Below are positions 33,329 through 47,771 of a DNA stretch of 64,000 bases, in pieces. How positions within the stretch are numbered: the first letter of the stretch is position 1; each line of letters opens with the position of its first letter. Under the pieces are notes generated by a model. That model saw nothing but the letters and a program-made list of their open reading frames with translations, was not told where the DNA came from and did no database searches. Source of the DNA: Siphonodentalium dalli (lineage: Eukaryota; Mollusca; Scaphopoda; Gadilida; Siphonodentaliidae); contig CP136066.1 in NCBI GenBank assembly GCA_032622095.1, positions 147,775,559-147,839,558 on the forward strand. Reading direction: 5' to 3'. A program made the translations under genes and the position numbers.

Positions 33329-33486
33329 CAGTAATGCCCTAAATAATATGGCTTGTTGCCATTCATCGGAAAGCTCTCACTGAGAGCATTCCGATGAATG
33401 GCAATAAGCCATATTTCCAACTAAATCCTGAAAAATTACCCATAATTCTGCTCTGGTTAAGGAGTCGATTATTTAGGGCATTACTG
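33329..33486. mobile_element. TA MITE with left-arm deletion
   Basis: cagtaatgccctaaataata runs straight into tggcttgttgcc, so about 55 bases of the left arm are gone. Unit 2 (39708-39865) has the same deletion; unit 3 (46447-46658) does not. Confidence 0.8.
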
Positions 33487-34577
33487 TATATATAGGAATC
33501 AGCTTGTCCGTTGGTCCGTCCATGTGAGCTTGTATTCCTACATTTTTCAATCAGTTTTTAAAAACTTGAAGCAGTTACTTAGTACCATGGGAACCTGTGC
33601 ATCTATGATGATGAGGTCCAATCGACTTTTTTTAGTCGAGTTATCCTCCTTTTTCGGCTTAGAGGAGGGGTATCCTTAGTCCAATTGGGACATTATCCCT
33701 CCTATACAATGTAGTATATCATGTTACACCACCATCATATTGTTCCACTCATGTGTGTGACAGGAAGAGTGCTGCTAACCAACTTCCAGTCAATCTTGAA
33801 TCCATTCAGGGCTGATCATTGATTGGCTTGATGTTTCTGGTGGCATGAACTTGTGGTTAAATTTCATCGGGAAGTGAACATTGATGTTTGAGCTTGTCGG
33901 GACCTCAATCTCGTTTAACAGACTGTTATTTAAACTTCCAATTATTCCCTTGCACAAATTTATTTATAGTTTTCAAGGAGAAAAATCAGTAGGTTTGTTA
34001 ATTATTGGGTCTAAATGTGTTTAACCCTTTCATGATGGGAGCTTCCTGAATTTTTGTGAAAACCCTGTGCAATGCATTCTCTTATATATGTGTGACGACC
34101 TATGAGAATGCATTGGCCTAACAAATTATATATTATTTTGTTATAATTGTTTAAGAATATAAGAAGAAATAAACAAAATGATAAAAATTGTTTAAGAATA
34201 TAAGAAGTGATAAAAATTGATAAGAATGTAAGAAAAACTGATAAAAATTATAAAATTGTTAAAGAATATAAGAAAAAATGACAAAAATATCAGATTTGAG
34301 CCAGAATTGAGCCATCAACAGGCCTAAAAATATGTGCTGGACATTTGCAGAATGAGGTCCACAGAGGGTGAATTTAGCAATGATATCCCGCACAGCGGGC
34401 TCGTGTCACTAAATTCTCCTTCTGTGGACCTCATCTGCTATTGGAGATCTAGACTCAGATTTAAGTTAAGAGATGGTCGTGTGCATCCATTGGGTAACTC
34501 AATTATGCATTGCATCATCTGCCAAATTTTTATGGCTAAAAACAGAAAAAGAAACTTTCTAAAAAAAAAAAAAAACT

Positions 34578-37500
34578 TATCTGTGGGATAGGGTTCTCAC
34601 ATGCTATCAACTTAACATCTTGTTTTTATTTCACTGGACAGTTTATCTATTGGGAAAGTGTTCACTTATTTAGACTTTTGTCAATAGGTTTCTTTTTATG
34701 ACATGCCCAGAATATCACGGTATGATCTTCACATGCAGGTTTTTGTCCATGCAATCGTATAAAACTGACTGATCTGTCAAAATGTCATCTCATAGGTAAA
34801 CATGATAGCAGTGGTTTCCAGGAAATGACTCTATTAAAAAATCACATTGCTATTGCTGCCTTTGATTGTGGCCCACCTGTATGATTCATGTCTCATGGAC
34901 AGTTATTGTTATCCCTCCCCCCCCCCCCATTCCTCTGCAAACGAAGTTTGGCTGGGGACAGGGTGCATGCTGGACCGAAATTTACTTTTGCCAAATGAGA
35001 ATATTTGCAAAGAGTACTTATTTTTTTCACGAAGTTGGATAATTCAAATTACACACATCGTTTGCGTATATCATCGGGTGCCACGGTAGCCTCAACCCAA
35101 AGTGACCAATTAGTGACGCTTCTATGGGTGTTGAGACATACACATACTGTAACCTAAACATAAAAGACAATTACATCTGACAGTAACTGCAGCGGAATCA
35201 ATGTTGAGGGGGATACACCGTGTATATTTCTATACTTCAATCGAAGTTCAAAGATATCAAACGATCAATCTGCAACTGACATGTACATGTCCTCGAGGCT
35301 CGATTGGAATTATTGTTTTGTGGTTTTTTTCTTTTATGTTGACATAATTTAAATGATTGGTCAATAGACTCAAAACAGATTACAAACAGCTTCAACATTA
35401 TATCATTGTATTTTATTGATTTTAATCCATATTCCACAGTCACAATTTTAACCCTTTGAACCCTGGCTCCCCACAACGATCGACACCATGACCCTGGGCT
35501 CCCAGTGTTATTTTTGATTTATTGTAGACTGTGTTTAGGCGAAATGTGTTGGTTATGTTTAAATGGTGTCGCAGGTCTGAAACTTTACATGTATGTTCCC
35601 AATGGACCACTGAATATTTTAAGATCGGGATACATTGCCACACGATCACTCCCAAGCAACTGTTGCTATGCAACTACCCGAAATTGAAAGTAAAATGCAA
35701 TTATAACCTACCTCGACATAAGCTCCGTCCATTTCCACAACACCTCAATTGCCCCATACATTGACCTCTTGTCATATCGGTACTTGAAACAATGCCACCC
35801 GCTGCTGGAGCGACTGATGTTTGAATCTCTCCCAGTGTCACTGTGCTTTCATCCTCCCATTCTAATTCACAACTGTCATAGTCATCATCATCTAAATCTT
35901 TCGAAAATGTTTTAGGCTTCACAATTAATATCCAAATTGGTAACAAGCAACTTCATATGATATGTAGCGTGTAGATTTGGTATTTTACAAAGTGGTTGAA
36001 AAAGCTTCCTCAGCAATCGAATATAATTAATGATGAACAGTTTATATACAACGAATGCAGGTTCACTGACTATTAACCTTTTGAACCTGAGCGGCCAGAA
36101 AAACGGCCGCAATGTGAACCTCCAAATACCCCAGCGAACTGTCGCTGAACCGGCAAGTAAACCGTCCACCTTGTGTGTATTGTTTACAAACATCGTGGCT
36201 TTCGACTAATTCTCCAATAATTATGTTTTTGTTTCTGTCATGTTGCTATTGCGTTTAAGCACACAACACCATTAATTGTGAAGCCTAAAACATTTTCGAA
36301 AGATTTAGATGATGATGACTATGACAGTTGTGAATTAGAATGGGAGGATGAAAGCACAGTGACACTGGGAGAGATTCAAACATCAGTCGCTCCAGCAGCG
36401 GGTGGCATTGTTTCAAGTACCGATATGACAACCAGGAAAATCGTGGCGTGACTTTGGCAACGCGCGCGATCGTAGCTGTCACATGACCACTGTCGCACTG
36501 GTCATGTTGTAAATACCACGAAAATCGTAGCTGCAAAGATCGCAGCACCGTAGCGTCTGCGGGCAAGCTACGATTTCTCCACCTACGATTTTCCCCTCTT
36601 ACGATTTTAATCGTAGCGTCTGCGGTGGCACTTAGTCACCTTAATTCAAATCATGCAGATTGTACGCATGTATCATCAACTCATCGGCTTGACAGTTTAC
36701 CTCTCCAAAACAAAGCAATCAGTAAAATCATCAGTTAGCAATGATTCTTTGTAAGATGGAACCTGACACACATTGATCAAAGACACATTCAAACAACAAA
36801 TTGCCAACTACATGCTTGAAATGCTTGTTTTGAAGTGTTTGTTATATTGAAAATAAATGATTGGTCAATCGATTGGTGTAATTGATTATTTAAATTCTTC
36901 TAAATCCACATTGTTATCTACATGTACTTCCAGCCGTAAGATCAACCTATATTTCTTACCTGGCACATTGTACATATAACTCATATATATACAATCAGCC
37001 ACATATAATATTATCAATTGAGACTTTCAATACCGGAACCGGTACCGTGGTAACACATGCGGTAACCCACGCGGAACTATCCCGGTACCGATAGGTCTGG
37101 AACCATCGGTACTTTGAGAAACCTGCCATGCATTTGTTGTTGATATTTATCACTTTAGGAATACATGTATCTGTTCAAAAATTCTGTTGATATTTCACAT
37201 TAGGAATATCAGTTTTTTCTGACTGCATCAAATACAAATCGTCATACTGACCTGTCAATGTTGTGCACTTGTCTTTATTGTGGTAGACAGTTTATCTATA
37301 TTTTTTATGACATGCCCCCAATAAAATGGTATAATTTTCACTTGATGCAGCTTGATGGCTGTTATCTGTGCAATTCAATCATATAAAACTTGACTTTTCT
37401 GTCAAAATGTCATCTCATAGATCAATATGATAGCCGTGGTTTCTTGGAATTGACACTATAACCCTTTCCTTATTTAATACTCATTGATGAGTAGATCTCT

Positions 37501-40500
37501 TTAAGAAATGTTCTGATAATCCGTTCATACTCTCATGTGCCTAATACTCATGATGGCCTATTAATAGTGATGGGTGGAGATTCAGGCTGAAATTAATAAA
37601 AGTGATGGCAATTTCACTCTATGTCTCAATGCCAAATAATAGTGATCATCGGGAATTTTCTCCAACATTAATAATCCTGCTGACACTATCATTAGGCACC
37701 TGGGAGTATGTCATTTGTTGTAACTTATTATCTAATGTACTTACTCATCCTGTTATAAAGTGGATTTCTTCAACCTATAAGAGTGCACTCCCAACGTCAA
37801 AGTCTACACTATATCCACTGACTAGATGTGAGGCACCACAGTAATGCCTTAAATAATTGACTCCTTAACCACAGAAGAATGATGTGTGATTTTTCAGGAT
37901 TTAGTCAGAAATATGACTTGTTGCCATCCATCGGAAAACTCTCACTGATTATTTAGGGCATTACTATATAGAGTGCAATTGAATATCTCTATTAACCCTT
38001 TCTGTACCAAATGGATTAATCCTATCAGTTATTAAAGTATACACTGGAATAGTCTACTGCAAAAACCCTGTGCAACGCATTCTCTTATATATATATATTT
38101 ATCATCATTATTTACGTTGGAAAGTATGTCATAAATCAATTTCATATCAATTACTAGTTCATATCACCTTCCGATAATTTGATTGGTTTGTTGACAAAAA
38201 GTGTGTTCTGATTGGCTGAATGGCAGCCGGGGCCGAGCCGCATCTCTAACTAAATGCAGGTCAAATTCGTGCACGTCAATCAACGCGATGCCGAAATTCT
38301 CGCAATTATAATCTTGAAATATATAGTTTTGGACATTGTTATACGATAAATAGAATATGTAATTCGTATTTATCTAATAAACATAAGATATAATGTCACA
38401 AACTGAGAACAGAATAGCGCACTATATCTTCGCGTGCATATTATTTCTGCTAGTTCACCAGGTGTAACTCGGCTTCCGTTGCAATGAAGTGACGTCACAT
38501 TAACCTTTTGCTGCCGTCATATAGCTATTTAGTGATTTGTGTGCGTTTTGGACATCATAATCAATTTATAGGTGTCATATGATAAATAGAATATGTAATT
38601 TGTGTTTCTCTCATATGATATTTATGAAACTCGTCACGAATTTTCAGTTTTCTCTTGCCGGAGGCTCGAGAAAACTGAAAATTCTAAGACTCGTTTCATT
38701 ATAAATATCATATGAGAGAAACACTCATTTCATATCCTCTATATATGAGTCTCCCATAGGGAGCCTCACATTTATAAGAGAATGCATTGGCCTAACAATA
38801 TTTACCTTGACCTTGTAATTCAGTGCATTTTCATATATATGCGAGGCTCCTTATGGGAGACTCGCATATATAAGAGAATGCATTGGCACAGGATCTTTAA
38901 TGCTGCACCAGCGTAGCTCCCGTCAGGAAATGGTTAAAGCAGAAAAGTAAAAAGATAACAAAATTCGAAAATATAAATATGATGAATGTATCGTAATATG
39001 ATGAATGTATAGGAATATGATGAATGTATAGGGATATGATGTTCTGGCACTAAATCTATAGTATAAAAGTGCAAATTTGTGATTTATTAGTTTGACGAGA
39101 TGTTTTATTGTTTTTCTATAGGATTAAGAAAACATGATCACAATAAACTATCTCAAACTGGAGATTCATCTTTGCTTGTCATCCAGCAATATTAACTCTT
39201 TATTTACTAAATGGATTCTCCCATCTCAGTTATAAAATTACACATAAGAATGGTCTATTTTTTATTTGGATGGGGGTGTTCAGGATAAATAATTAATTAG
39301 CAGACAATAGTCAGACGAAAAGATAGTACAAGTACTGAAGTATTCCTATTCATTGATGTGAAATGTTCAGCTGAGAAGCCATGGTCGTTCGTTTAAATTA
39401 TTATCTGAACATTCATAAGGGAACTATTCGACCAAGCCTGGGAACATGGCCATGTCGGACATTTGCAGAATGAGATCCCCACAGTGTGAATTTTTTTTGA
39501 GCATATTTTATTCGTCATCCAATACATATACATAATAGTTAAAATACAGTAATATGATGAGCAACGGGGATTGGAGCACAAGTTATTACAACTTACTAAA
39601 TGCTCCTCTCCCCAAGGTGAATTTAGGGATGCTAACTTGCACAGTGGGCTAGCATTACTAAATTCACCCTCTGGTGACCTTATTCTGATTAGGCCTCATA
39701 TTGGGTACAGTAATGCCCTAAATAATATGGCTTGTTGCCATTCATCGGAAAGCTCTCACTGAGAGCATTCCGATGAATGGCAATAAGCCATATTTCCAAC
39801 TAAATCCTGAAAAATTACCCATAATTCTGCTGTGGTTAAGGAGTCGATTATTTAGGGCATTACTGTATATATAGGAATCAGCTTGTCTGTTGGTCCATCC
39901 ATGTGAGCTTGTATTCCTACATTTTTCAATCAGTTTTTAAAAACTTGAAGCAGTTACTTAGTACCATGGGAACCTGTGCATCTATGATGATGAGGTCCGT
40001 CCGACTTTTTTTAGTCGAGTTATCCTCCTTTTTCGGCTTAGAGGAGGGGTATCCTTAGTCCAATTGGGACATTATCCCTCCTATACAATATAGTATATCA
40101 TGTTACACCACCATCATATTGTTCCACTCATGTGTGTGACAGGAAGAGTGCTGCTAACCAACTTCCAGTCGATCTTGAATCCATTCAGGGCTGATCATTG
40201 ATTGGCTTGATGTTTCTGGTGGCATGAACTTGTGGTTAAATTTCATCGGGAAGTGAACATTGATGTTTGAGCTTGTCGGGACCTCAATCTCGTTTAACAG
40301 ACTGTTATTTAAACTTCCAATTATTCCCTTGCACAAATTTATTTATAGTTTTCAAGGAGAAAAATCAGTAGGTTTGTTAATTATTGGGTCTAAATGTGTT
40401 TAACCCTTTCATGATGGGAGCTTCCTGAATTTTTGTGAAAACCCTGTGCAATGCATTCTCTTATATATGTGTGACGACCTATGAGAATGCATTGGCCTAA

Positions 40501-40956
40501 CAAATTATATATTATTTTGTTATAATTGTTTAAGAATATAAGAAGAAATAAACAAAATGATAAAAATTGTTTAAGAATATAAGAAGTGATAAAAATTGAT
40601 AAGAATGTAAGAAAAACTGATAAAAATTATAAAATTGTTAAAGAATATAAGAAAAAATGACAAAAATATCAGATTTGAGCCAGAATTGAGCCATCAACAG
40701 GCCTAAAAATATGTGCTGGACATTTGCAGAATGAGGTCCACAGAGGGTGAATTTAGCAATGATATCATGCAGAGCGGGCTCGTGTCACTAAATTCTCCTT
40801 CTGGGGACCTCATCTGCTATTGGAGATCTAGACTCAGATTTAAGTTAAGAGATGGTCGTGTGCATCCATTGGGTAACTCAATTATGCATTGCATCATCTG
40901 CCAAATTTTTATGGCTAAAAACAGAAAAAGAAACTTTCTAAAAAAAAAAAAAAAAT
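34578..40956. repeat. tandem unit 2 (about 6.38 kb), recombinant
   Basis: Colinear with unit 1 except for the rearranged block at 35771-36429, a shorter minisatellite and small indels. Up to the equivalent of 33177 in unit 1 it shares its variants with unit 3; after about 33235 it mostly shares them with unit 1. Confidence 0.9.
35771..36429. repeat. inverted duplication replacing the TTAA element's end
   Basis: 35771-35929 (direct) and 36271-36429 (inverted) are arms of about 159 bp. The loop between is the reverse of unit 1 29421-29763. Sequence resumes at the equivalent of 29948, so 29764-29947 is lost. Unit 3 has the same structure at 42147-42805. Confidence 0.8.
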
Positions 40957-43900
40957 TATCTGTGGGATAGGGTTCTCACATGCTATCAACTTAACATCTT
41001 GTTTTTATTTCACTGGACAGTTTATCTATTGGGAAAGTGTTCACTTATTTAGACTTTTGTCAATAGGTTTCTTTTTATGACATGCCCAGAATATCACGGT
41101 ATGATCTTCACATGCAGGTTTTTGTCCATGCAATCGTATAAAACTGACTGATCTGTCAAAATGTCATCTCATAGGTAAACATGATAGCAGTGGTTTCCAG
41201 GAAATGACTCTATTAAAAAATTACATTGCTATTGCTGCCTTTGATTGTGGCCCACCTGTATGATTCATGTCTCATGGACAGTTATTGTTATCCCCCCCCC
41301 CCCCATTCCTCTACAAACGAAGTTTGGCTGGGGACAGGGTGCATGCTGGACCGAAATTTACTTTTGCCAAATGAGAATATTTGCAAAGAGTACTTATTTT
41401 TTTCACGAAGTTGGATAATTCAAATTACACACATCGTTTGCGTATATCATCGGGTGCCACGGTAGCCTCAACCCAAAGTGACCAATTAGTGACGCTTCTA
41501 TGGGTGTTGAGACATACACATACTGTAACCTAAACATAAAAGACAATTACATCTGACAGTAACTGCAGCGGAATCAATGTTGAGGGGGATACACCGTGTA
41601 TATTTCTATACTTCAATCGAAGTTCAAAGATATCAAACGATCAATTTGCAACTGACATGTACATGTCCTCGAGGCTCGATTGGAATTATTGTTTTGTGGT
41701 TTTTTTCTTTTATGTTGACATAATTTAAATGATTGGTCAATAGACTCAAAACAGATTACAGACAGCTTCAACATTATATCATTGTATTTTATTGATTTTA
41801 ATCCATATTCCACAGTCACAATTTTAACCCTTTGAACCCTGGCTCCCCACAACGATCGACACCATGACCCTGGGCTCCCAGTGTTATTTTTGATTTATTG
41901 TAGACTGTGTTTAGGCGAAATGTGTTGGTTATGTTTAAATGGTGTCGCAGGTCTGAAACTTTACATGTATGTTCCCAATGGACCACTGAATATTTTAAGA
42001 TCGGGATACATTGCCACACGATCACTCCCAAGCAACTGTTGCTATGCAACTACCCGAAATTGAAAGTAAAATGCAATTATAACCTACCTCGACATAAGCT
42101 CCGTCCATTTCCACAACACCTCAATTGCCCCATACATTGACCTCTTGTCATATCGGTACTTGAAACAATGCCACCCGCTGCTGGAGCGACTGATGTTTGA
42201 ATCTCTCCCAGTGTCACTGTGCTTTCATCCTCCCATTCTAATTCACAACTGTCATAGTCATCATCATCTAAATCTTTCGAAAATGTTTTAGGCTTCACAA
42301 TTAATATCCAAATTGGTAACAAGCAACTTCATATGATATGTAGCGTGTAGATTTGGTATTTTACAAAGTGGTTGAAAAAGCTTCCTCAGCAATCGAATAT
42401 AATTAATGATGAACAGTTTATATACAACGAATGCAGGTTCACTGACTATTAACCTTTTGAACCTGAGCGGCCAGAAAAACGGCCGCAATGTGAACCTCCA
42501 AATACCCCAGCGAACTGTCGCTGAACCGGCAAGTAAACCGTCCACCTTGTGTGTATTGTTTACAAACATCGTGGCTTTCGACTAATTCTCCAATAATTAT
42601 GTTTTTGTTTCTGTCATGTTGCTATTGCGTTTAAGCACACAACACCATTAATTGTGAAGCCTAAAACATTTTCGAAAGATTTAGATGATGATGGCTATGA
42701 CAGTTGTGAATTAGAATGGGAGGATGAAAGCACAGTGACACTGGGAGAGATTCAAACATCAGTCGCTCCAGCAGCGGGTGGCATTGTTTCAAGTACCGAT
42801 ATGACAACCAGGAAAATCGTGGCGTGACTTTGGCAACGCGCGCGATCGTAGCTGTCACATGACCACTGTCGCACTGGTCATGTTGTAAATACCACGAAAA
42901 TCGTAGCTGCAAAGATCGCAGCACCGTAGCGTCTGCGGGCAAGCTACGATTTCTCCACCTACGATTTTCCCCTCTTACGATTTTAATCGTAGCGTCTGCG
43001 GTGGCACTTAGTCACCTTAATTCAAATCATGCAGATTGTACGCATGTATCATCAACTCATCGGCTTGACAGTTTACCTCTCCAAAACAAAGCAATCAGTA
43101 AAATCATCAGTTAGCAATGATTCTTTGTAAGATGGAACCTGACACACATTGATCAAAGACACATTCAAACAACAAATTGCCAACTACATGCTTGAAATGC
43201 TTGTTTTGAAGTGTTTGTTATATTGAAAATAAATGATTGGTCAATCGATTGGTGTAATTGATTATTTAAATTCTTCTAAATCCACATTGTTATCTACATG
43301 TACTTCCAGCCGTAAGATCAACCTATATTTCTTACCTGGCACATTGTACATATAAATCATATATATACAAGCAGCCACATATAATATTATCAATTGAGAC
43401 TTTCAATACCGGAACCGGTACCGTGGTAACACATGCGGTAACCCACGCGGAACTATCCCGGTACCGATAGGTCTGGAACCATCGGTACTTTGAGAAACCT
43501 GCCATGCATTTGTTGTTGATATTTATCACTTTAGGAATACATGTATCTGTTCAAAAATTCTGTTGATATTTCACATTAGGAATATCAGTTATTTCTGCCT
43601 GCATCAAATACAAATCGTCATACTGACCTGTCAATGTTGTGCACTTGTCTTTATTGTGGTAGACAGTTTATCTATATTTTTTATGACATGCCCCCAATAA
43701 AATGGTATAATTTTCACTTGATGCAGCTTGATGGCTGTTATCTGTGCAATTCAATCATATAAAACTTGACTTTTCTGTCAAAATGTCATCTCATAGATCA
43801 ATATGATAGCCGTGGTTTCTTGGAATTGACACTATAACCCTTTCCTTATTTAATACTCATTGATGAGTAGATCTCTTTAAGAAATGTTCTGATAATCCGT

Positions 43901-45771
43901 TCATACTCTCATGTGCCTAATACTCATGATGGCCTATTAATAGTGATGGGTGGAGATTCAGGCTGAAATTAATAAAAGTGATGGCAATTTCACTCTATGT
44001 CTCAATGCCAAATAATAGTGATCATCGGGAATTTTCTCCAACATTAATAATCCTGCTGACACTATAATTAGGCACCTGGGAGTAGGTCATTTGTTGTAAC
44101 TTATTATCTAATGTACTTACTCATCCTGTTATAAAGTGGATTTCTTCAACCTATAAGAGTGCACTCCCAACGTCAAAGTCTACACTATATCCACTGACTA
44201 GATGTGAGGCACCACAGTAATGCCTTAAATAATTGACTCCTTAACCACAGAAGAATGATGTGTGATTTTTCAGGATTTAGTCAGAAATATGACTTGTTGC
44301 CATCCATCGGAAAACTCTCACTGATTATTTAGGGCATTACTATATAGAGTGCAATTGAATATCTCTATTAACCCTTTCTGTACCAAATGGATTAATCCTA
44401 TCAGTTATTAAAGTATACACTGGAATAGTCTACTGCAAAAACCCTGTGCAACGCATTCTCTTATATATATATATTTATCATCATTATTTACGTTGGAAAG
44501 TATGTCATAAATCAATTTCATATCAATTACTAGTTCATATCACCTTCCGATAATTTGATTGGTTTGTTGACAAAAAGTGTGTTCTGATTGGCTGAATGGC
44601 AGCCGGGGCCGAGCCGCATCTCTAACTAAATGCAGGTCAAATTCGTGCACGTCAATCAACGCGATGCCGAAATTCTCGCAATTATAATCTTGAAATATAT
44701 AGTTTTGGACATTGTTATACGATAAATAGAATATGTAATTCGTATTTATCTAATAAACATACGATATAATGTCACAAACTGAGAACAGAATAGCGCACTA
44801 TATCTTCGCGTGCATATTATTTCTGCTAGTTCACCAGGTGTAACTCGGCTTCCGTTGCAATGAAGTGACGTCACATTAACCTTTTGCTGCCGTCATATAG
44901 CTATTTAGTGATTTGTGTGCGTTTTGGACATCATAATCAATTTATAGGTGTCATATGATAAATAGAATATGTAATTTGTGTTTCTCTCATATGATATTTA
45001 TGAAACTCGTCACGAATTTTCAGTTTTCTCTTGCCGGAGGCTCGAGAAAACTGAAAATTCTAAGACTCGTTTCATTATAAATATCATATGAGAGAAACAC
45101 TCATTTCATATCCTCTATATATGAGTCTCCCATAGGGAGCCTCACATTTATAAGAGAATGCATTGGCCTAACAATATTTACCTTGACCTTGTAATTCAGT
45201 GCATTTTCATATATATGCGAGGCTCCTTATGGGAGACTCGCATTTATAAGAGAATGCATTGGCACAGGATCTTTAATGCTGCACCAGCGTAGCTCCCGTC
45301 AGGAAATGGTTAAAGCAGAAAAGTAAAAAGATAACAAAATTCGAAAATATAAATATGATGAATGTATCGGAATATGATGAATGTATAGGGATATGATGAA
45401 TGTATAGGAATATGATGTTCTGGCACTAAATCTATAGTATAAAAGTGCAAATTTGTGATTTATTAGTTCGACGAGATGTTTTATTGTTTTTCTATAGGAT
45501 TAAGAAAACATGATCACAATAAACTATCTCAAACTGGAGATTCATCTTTGCTTGTCATCCAGCAATATTAACTCTTTATTTACTAAATGGATTCTCCCAT
45601 CTCAGTTATAAAATTACACATAAGAATGGTCTATTTTTTATTTGGATGGGGGTGTTCAGGATAAATAATTAATTAGCAGACAATAGTCAGACGAAAAGAT
45701 AGTACAAGTACTGAAGTATTCCTATTCCTGATGTGAAATGTTCAGCTGAGAAGCCATGGTCGTTTGTTTAA

Positions 45772-46131
45772 CCCTTTACCCAACAAAACCGGCCAAATAA
45801 AGCTTCAACAGCCTAAAATATCTTCGGTCTGTCTCAATAGAACCATACAAATATGGATATCATTGGAACCGGCTCCTTGACCACATTGTGATAGTTACAG
45901 TTATGCCCTGTGCCAATGCATTCTCTTATATATGCGAGTCGACCATAGGTCGCCTCGCATATATAAGAGAATGCATTGGCCTAAAAAAAATCTTTTTTTA
46001 CCATTTTTTCTTACATTCTTTAACAATTTTATAATTTTTAATGTGTTAAGCCAATGCATTCTCTTATATATAGGTCGACTCGCATATATAAGAGAATGCA
46101 TTGGCACAGGGCCGTTCTGTTGGGTAAAGGG
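45772..46131. mobile_element. recent TTAA MITE, ccctttacccaaca ends
   Basis: Inverted ends ccctttacccaaca / tgttgggtaaaggg with TTAA at 45768-45771 and 46132-46135. Unit 2 shows the empty site at about 39391 (gtttaaattattatctg). The core carries the same gccaatgcattctcttatat hairpins as the ccctttcatga family although the ends differ. Confidence 0.9.
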
Positions 46132-46446
46132 TTAAATTATTATCTGAACATTCCTAAGGGAACTATTCGACCAGGCCTGGGAACATGGCCATGCCGGACA
46201 TTTGCAGAATGAGATCCCCACAGTGTGAATTTTGTTTGAGCATATTTTATTCGTCATCCAATACATATACATAATAGTTAAAATACAGTAATATGATGAG
46301 CAACGGGGATTGGAGCACAAGTTATTACAACTTACTAAATGCTCCTCTCCCCAATGTGAATTTAGGGATGCTAACTTGCACAGTGGGCAAGCATTACCAA
46401 ATTCACCCTCTGGTGACCTTATTCTGATTAGGCCTCATATTGGGTG

Positions 46447-46658
46447 CAGTAATGCCCTAAATAATCGACTCCTTAACCACAGCAAAATTATTGGTAATTT
46501 TTAGAATTCAGTCGGAAATATGGCTTGTTGCCATTCATCGGAAAGCTCTCACTGAGAGCATTCCGATGAATGGCAACAAGCCATATTTCCAACTAAATCC
46601 TGAAAAATTACCCATAATTCTGCTGTGGTTAAGGAGTCGATTATTTAGGGCATTACTG
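46447..46658. mobile_element. full-length TA MITE (cagtaatgcc family)
   Basis: Both arms are complete around gctctcactgagagc; 212 bp. This is the undeleted form of 33329-33486. Confidence 0.85.
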
Positions 46659-47771
46659 TATATATAGGAATCAGCTTGTCCGTTGGTCCATCCATGTGAG
46701 CTTGTATTCCTACATTTTTCAATCAGTTTTTAAAAACTTGAAGCAGTTACTTAATTAGTACCATGAGTTCCGTCCGACTTTTTTTAGTCGAGTTATCCTC
46801 CTTTTTCGGCTTAGAGGAGGGGTATCCTTAGTCCAATTGGGACATTCCCTCCTATACAATGTAGTATATCATGTTACACCATATTGTTCCACTCATGTGT
46901 GTGACAGGAAGAGTGCTGCTAACCAACTTCCAGTCGATCTTGAATCCATTCAGGGCTGATCATTGATTGGCTTGATGTTTCTCGTGGCATGAACTTGTGG
47001 TTAAATTTCATCGGGAAGTGAACATTGATGTTTGAGCTTGTCGGGACCTCAATCTCGTTTAACAGACTGTTATTTAAACTTCCAATTATTCCCTTGCACA
47101 AATTTATTTATAGTTTTCAAGGAGAAAAATCAGTAGGTTTGTTAATTATTGAGTCTAAATGTGTTTAACCCTTTCATGATGGGAGCTTCCTGAATTTTTG
47201 TGAAAACCCTGTGCAATGCATTCTCTTATTTATGTGTGACGACCTATGAGAATGCATTGGCCTAACAAATTATATATTATTTTGTTATAATTGTTTAAGA
47301 ATGTAAGAAGAAATAAACAAAATGATAAAAATTGTTTAAGAATATAAGAAAAAGTGATAAAAATTGATAAGAATGTAAGAAAAACTGATAAAAATATCAG
47401 ATTTGAGCCAGAATTGAGCCATCAACAGGCCTAAAAATATGTGCTGGACATTTGCAGAATGAGGTCCACAGAGGGTGAATTTAGCAATGATATCCCGCAC
47501 AGCGGGCTCGTGTCACTAAATTCTCCTTCTGGGGACCTCATCTGCTATTGGAGATCTAGACTCAGATTTAAGTTAAGAGATGGTCGTGTGCATCCATTGG
47601 GTAACTCAATTATGCATTGCATCATCTGCCAAATTTTTATGGCTAAAAAAAGAAAAAAGAAACTTTCTAAAAAAAAAAATGTTAATTTGATTAGCAGTGC
47701 AGGGCAGCGTCACTAAATCACCCTCTGGGGACCTCATTCTGGACTAGCCATGAATTCTCTGATGTTACATA

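Larger units (their letters stand above)
28069..34577. repeat. tandem unit 1 (about 6.51 kb)
   Basis: Starts ttatctgtgggatagggttc and ends in an A tract after aaactttct. It contains an intact TTAA element (28943-29614), an intact 320 bp MITE (29830-30149), a ccggtacc-rich island (30536-30615), MITE relics, an 8-copy 19-bp repeat and two dispersed hairpins. No gene is conserved across the three units. The first copy looks least rearranged. Confidence 0.9.
40957..47679. repeat. tandem unit 3 (about 6.72 kb)
   Basis: Shares the inverted duplication with unit 2, but has a private MITE (45772-46131), a full-length TA MITE (46447-46658) and private indels near its right end (47280-47400). It ends at an A tract, then leaves the repeat at gttaatttgattagcag. 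Confidence 0.9.

Noticed and set aside
28069-47679. CRISPR-like array of spaced repeats
   Set aside because: Repeats are kilobase-scale tandem units with MITEs in a eukaryotic setting; no short uniform repeat-spacer pattern anywhere.
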